From: a virus
Strand: one strand, 5' to 3'
Virus record (IMG/VR): IMGVR_UViG_3300045974_000156
Location: 19,892-83,891 of that record
Length of the DNA stretch: 64,000 nt
Numbering within the stretch: the stretch's first letter is position 1; each line of letters begins with the position of its first letter. Below are positions 60,680 through 64,000 of the stretch, piece after piece. The position numbers and the translations under genes are program-made. The notes beneath the pieces were generated by a model. The model saw nothing but the letters and a program-made list of their open reading frames with translations. It ran no database searches and was not told the DNA's origin.

Positions 60680-63006
60680 TGGCTGATAGTCTACTTACTC
60701 GCGCCAAGTATGCCGGTTATGATTTTAATACCCTGGCAGACGAGCTTAAAGCCCGGATGCAGGTCCAGTTTGCGTCCGACTTTAACGACTTCGTATCTAG
60801 TTCGCAGACCATGGTCATCATGGATTATTTTGCTTATGGTCTTGATAATCTAGCTTTCTATCTTGATCAGAGAGCTACTGACGCCTTCTTATCTACCGCC
60901 AGAACCCAAGATGCAGTAACAAAGCTAACCAGACAACTTGGTTATAAGATGCGCCCCGCGACAGCAGCTTCTGTGGATTTAAGTATTAGTCTAGCCAAGG
61001 CTTACCCTTTCCAGATAACAATTCCTAAAGGATTTCAATTTAAGGGGCCTAATAATATAATTTATGAGGCAGCACACGATCAGATTCTTAACGATGTACC
61101 AAATAACGCAGTATCACTCTCATGCTCCCAATCCGTATCATATACAGAATCTTTTGTAAGCGATGGTACACCCAATCAGAAATTTAATCTCAGGTTACTA
61201 TCTGATGGGCAACTACTAGTATCAGGATCAGTACAAGTATTAGTTAATAACGTATCATACACCGAGCAGAACTTTCTAGTATTCCCCGTAGATCCAAAAA
61301 ATACCGCAGGGCAGAACCAGTTTGAGGTTAGCTACACGACCAACCCACCATATATCACTTTTGGAGATGGTCTGGCTGGAGGAATCCCGACCCCCAACGC
61401 ATCCATCACGGTACAGTACAGCGCGACAAAAGGGGCTAGCGGTAGGGCTAATCAGAATACGATAACTAGTTCAGCATTACCACTGGTTATTAACTCTCAG
61501 ACCATAAAACTGAATATAAATAATACGCGAAGTACAGTAGGTGGGGATAATGCTGAGACATTATCAGAGGCTCAAGCTAACGCCCCCAGCGTATTTGCCA
61601 CCAGGCAAGTGGCTGTCACTCAGAGTGATTATATTTCCCTTAGCACATCTTACGCCAGCCCCCAGTCAGGACGAGTAGCCGTAGCCAGAGCATTTATAAC
61701 ATCAACGGCTATGGAAGATCTTGTTCTATTGGCAATCCTGAAGTCAGTATATAAAGCGGGGCACACGACTCAAACAGGTATAGCGGCGAGTACGAACAGT
61801 ACGACATCAAACGCTGCCGCAGCCATCGCATCCTTAGGCAGTATAGACACTCAGTTAGCAAATATAGCAGCAGTCTCTGGACCCCTAGCTGTAATTAATA
61901 CAAATCTGACAGCAGTAATTAACAATATAAATGCAGCGTCTACTAATTCTAGTAAAATAGCTACTGGGGTATCTTTAGTTAGCACTGAGTCTACTACCAA
62001 TATACCCAGCTACAAATCAACGATATCGTCCAACGTAGCCTCAATAAGTACATTGATCCATGATATAGTTACCTCTGTTCAATCAACGTACACTGTAACA
62101 GCAAGGCAGATGTCCGACCTAGCTACCTATGTTGGTGCAATAAAAGATGCGAACACATTACTGGCTACTACTGTAACAAATCTAAACGTAGCTCTGACTA
62201 ACCTAGGTTTGACAGATGCACTTACCACATCCATAAATAATATAGCCAATAATCAAGTACCGGCTATCAAGAGCGCCCTAGCCACCCTAGGTTCAGTATC
62301 CCCATCAAGTGGATACTTGGGAAGTTTAAATACCGATGTTGGTATACTAAATACCAATATACCGACCATAACTGATAATAATAACGCGATAATAGCTCTG
62401 AATACAGGAACCGGTAATTTTGTAGATTCTCTTGGTGACCCCCTGTCTAATGTAGTAGGTTCTCTAAATAGCGTAATGGATCACGTTACCTCGTTGTTCT
62501 TGTCTGATTGCGGATCTAACGTTGTGACAGTGCCGATCTTATCCAAGAATTCAGATGGTTTCTACGCAGCCCCAACACAAAACCTAGTAGCAGATCTTCA
62601 ACATTTCTTAGATAATGTTAAGGATGTAGCCCATACTGTATTGGTAACCGATGGGTCTGGTTATCTAGTCCCAGCAGTACTGACAGTGCAGCTTGGTGTT
62701 TCCAGTAAGTACAACCTTGCGGCAGTAACAGCGTCTGTATCATCAGCCATAGACAGTCTTTTGAGAAATCGGGCGTTCGGTCAAACGTTATATAACTCTG
62801 ACGTTTACACATCTTGCATGTCCCAATCTGGCGTCGTCTATGCCACTGTTACTATCAACGGCTACCTAAAGAACGGTGTCTTATTTACAGACAAAATCTC
62901 TGAATCAAACCTAGTAGCCACAGATCAAGATATTATAACTAAGGGTATTAATCTGGACGGAAGTAGTGCAATAACGATTAAACCCTTAAGCGTGAAGGTA
63001 TCCTAA
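60679..63006 (+). CDS. Baseplate J-like wedge protein (gp6-like) with large helical insert
   Basis: The 775-aa protein opens with YDFNTLADELKARMQVQFAS and AFLSTARTQDAVTKLTRQLG, the usual baseplate J start. A middle beta region follows (PKGFQFKGPNNIIYEA, YITFGDGLAGGIPT, GGDNAETLSEAQANAP) with the DYISL/AVARAF segment. Between about residues 360 and 615 an insert rich in Ser, Thr, Asn, Ala and Leu looks helical. The family's C-terminal part resumes at about 665 (VSSAIDSLLRNRAFGQTLYN). It forms the wedge arms around the hub. Confidence 0.85.
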   Translation: MADSLLTRAKYAGYDFNTLADELKARMQVQFASDFNDFVSSSQTMVIMDYFAYGLDNLAFYLDQRATDAFLSTARTQDAVTKLTRQLGYKMRPATAASVDLSISLAKAYPFQITIPKGFQFKGPNNIIYEAAHDQILNDVPNNAVSLSCSQSVSYTESFVSDGTPNQKFNLRLLSDGQLLVSGSVQVLVNNVSYTEQNFLVFPVDPKNTAGQNQFEVSYTTNPPYITFGDGLAGGIPTPNASITVQYSATKGASGRANQNTITSSALPLVINSQTIKLNINNTRSTVGGDNAETLSEAQANAPSVFATRQVAVTQSDYISLSTSYASPQSGRVAVARAFITSTAMEDLVLLAILKSVYKAGHTTQTGIAASTNSTTSNAAAAIASLGSIDTQLANIAAVSGPLAVINTNLTAVINNINAASTNSSKIATGVSLVSTESTTNIPSYKSTISSNVASISTLIHDIVTSVQSTYTVTARQMSDLATYVGAIKDANTLLATTVTNLNVALTNLGLTDALTTSINNIANNQVPAIKSALATLGSVSPSSGYLGSLNTDVGILNTNIPTITDNNNAIIALNTGTGNFVDSLGDPLSNVVGSLNSVMDHVTSLFLSDCGSNVVTVPILSKNSDGFYAAPTQNLVADLQHFLDNVKDVAHTVLVTDGSGYLVPAVLTVQLGVSSKYNLAAVTASVSSAIDSLLRNRAFGQTLYNSDVYTSCMSQSGVVYATVTINGYLKNGVLFTDKISESNLVATDQDIITKGINLDGSSAITIKPLSVKVS

Positions 63007-63200
63007 TGTCTAAGCCAAAAGCTATCTATACCATGCAGGCTAAAGTAATCAGAACTGGCGAAATACATGAGTGGGTAGCCCACGACGAGCCGGATTACAT
63101 ATGTTTTCAGCAAGACAGATATAAAGCTAGCGACCTACACGATGTACATATCAAGGGTACCTCAAGAACCAGACGAGCCGCTCTTGAGGAGGGTGAGTAA
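63006..63200 (+). CDS. Hypothetical 64-aa baseplate-associated protein
   Basis: The ATG overlaps the stop of baseplate J (TAATG), and its own stop overlaps the next start. The small protein is charged and beta-rich (IYTMQAKVIRTGEIHEWVAH, then YICFQQDRYKASDLHDVHI). No family is recognised. Tight coupling on both sides suggests a small baseplate or assembly factor. Confidence 0.6.
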   Translation: MSKPKAIYTMQAKVIRTGEIHEWVAHDEPDYICFQQDRYKASDLHDVHIKGTSRTRRAALEEGE

Positions 63201-63562
63201 TGTTACAACCAACTAACTCCATAAACCTGTACGCAGGCGAGACTCGGACCATAGAATTCAGTGTAGCTGACTTGGCTGGACGTATCCAGGATCTGACAGG
63301 GTGTAGGCTGGTCTTGACTGTCAGGGAAGACCTGCGGGACCCAACCCCTCTATTTATGAAGTCAACCTCAGATCCGACACAGGGGTTAATAACAAACTAC
63401 GCCAATGGTCTAGTGACATTTTTCTTTGTACCGCAAGATACCCAGAGTCTTAGGGCTGCCCAATACTTTTATGATATCTGGGTGCTATTACCGAACGGAG
63501 AGAGATACATCGTGGTTCAACCTGCGGTATTTGAAGTAAAAGGCACTGCTACCAGATTCTAG
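63200..63562 (+). CDS. BppU-like fibre/baseplate adaptor domain protein, 120 aa
   Basis: The ATG overlaps the previous TAA. The protein looks like a single Ig-like beta-sandwich: NLYAGETRTIEFSVADLAGR, LTGCRLVLTVREDL, AQYFYDIWVLLPNGERYIVV. This arrangement resembles N-terminal domains of BppU-type receptor-binding adaptors. The same kind of fold may end the giant gene at the left of the window. It likely connects fibres to the baseplate; the call is by pattern only. Confidence 0.6.
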   Translation: MLQPTNSINLYAGETRTIEFSVADLAGRIQDLTGCRLVLTVREDLRDPTPLFMKSTSDPTQGLITNYANGLVTFFFVPQDTQSLRAAQYFYDIWVLLPNGERYIVVQPAVFEVKGTATRF

Positions 63563-63571
63563 GAGACTAAA

Positions 63572-64000
63572 ATGTCCACACCTTCACCCAGACTACAATG
63601 GCCGATACCAGACCTTAACGCCAATCCTTGGTATGATCAGTTCACAGGACTTGTGAATGGGATCGACTCTACAACGTATTCTCTCGTTGAAGATCGTAAT
63701 CTAACCGTAACCGGCGGCGGAATAATCAGTTACCTGAATTCAACAGTGACCTGGACAAATCCATTACAGATCTTCCCGACAGCTAACGGCTACATCTTAA
63801 CTATAAATGCAGGCTCTCTAACTGGAGTCACCGCCGGAACCCTCTGGATGGTGGATCTAGTCAGGGCTCCAATACAGAATCTCACACTGACTAGCTATAT
63901 AGGCACCAAGGTAAATAATCTAAATAATACTCTGGTTCTTGGATTCTGCGACGGTGTTTCTATGCATATGCGTAGTATGACCCCCAGCTTCGCGTCATAT
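63572..64000 (+). CDS. Structural protein, 3' end outside window
   Basis: The frame starts at ATG 63572 behind AGGAG (63561-63565) and stays open to the window edge (143 codons). It begins MSTPSPRLQWPIPDLNANPW and continues with beta-rich strands (NLTVTGGGIISYL, WMVDLVRAPIQNLTLTSYIG). No domain is recognised with confidence. It directly follows the adaptor gene, so a fibre or baseplate appendage is likely. Confidence 0.7.
   Translation, partial: MSTPSPRLQWPIPDLNANPWYDQFTGLVNGIDSTTYSLVEDRNLTVTGGGIISYLNSTVTWTNPLQIFPTANGYILTINAGSLTGVTAGTLWMVDLVRAPIQNLTLTSYIGTKVNNLNNTLVLGFCDGVSMHMRSMTPSFASY

Noticed and set aside
1-64000. Diversity-generating retroelement targeting the fibre genes
   Set aside because: No reverse transcriptase and no template/variable repeat pair was seen in the window; the repeats vary at synonymous sites and not only at adenines.

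Overview
The window is one continuous stretch of the late (virion) region of a contractile-tailed double-stranded DNA bacteriophage (myovirus, Caudoviricetes). The grounds are a T4 gp23-like major capsid protein, a tail sheath, two gp19-like tube proteins, a gp26-like chaperone gene with a -1 slippery site, a tape measure, and a full baseplate set (LysM protein, hub, OB-fold spike, gp25-like wedge, baseplate J). Nearly everything is on the + strand, tightly packed, often with TAATG or ATGA overlaps. No terminase, portal, prohead protease, integrase, polymerase, tRNA or CRISPR is visible. Very large accessory structural genes suggest a large-genome phage. The host cannot be named; sigma70-like promoter boxes fit a bacterial host RNA polymerase.

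Layout. (1) 1-22600: two giant mosaic fibre/adhesin genes (at least 5353 aa, open at the left edge, and 2137 aa). Both are built from the same roughly 200-aa beta-sandwich domain and the same acidic repeat of about 21 residues; the second also carries fibronectin-III-like domains and a 560-aa alanine-rich insert. (2) 22601-24412: major capsid gene, closed by a strong terminator. (3) 24413-26623: a LAGLIDADG endonuclease / zinc-ribbon / DNA methyltransferase fusion plus a small partner. (4) 26625-27477: the only two minus-strand genes. (5) 27547-32574: small virion genes, a collagen-like fibre, a head-fibre or decoration protein and a GIY-YIG endonuclease whose start codon lies in a perfect hairpin. 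(6) 32571-40237: a 1984-aa repeat protein, a LamG-like protein and another structural protein. (7) 40247-42714: a membrane protein, a lone CheY-like receiver domain, a permuted NlpC/P60-type amidase and two structural proteins. (8) 42776-48514: neck and tail-completion genes in T4-like order, interrupted by an endonuclease VII-type HNH gene and by three genes sharing a GGxLTGNYPNP-type motif. (9) 48528-54982: sheath, two tube proteins, a histidine-free HNH/ribbon-helix-helix protein, and the tail chaperone with its frameshift. (10) 55001-64000: tape measure and baseplate through to the first genes of a further structural set.

How it fits together. Capsid, neck, tail tube and sheath, and baseplate follow the T4 13-14-15-18-19 logic, but fibre-like genes are inserted at almost every junction, so the virion is probably heavily decorated. 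Three genes look like homing endonucleases. Each sits directly behind a structural gene and has its own promoter-like sequence; two have starts or ribosome-binding sites in hairpins and the third looks leaderless. All functional calls come from reading translated sequence by eye; no database search was run.
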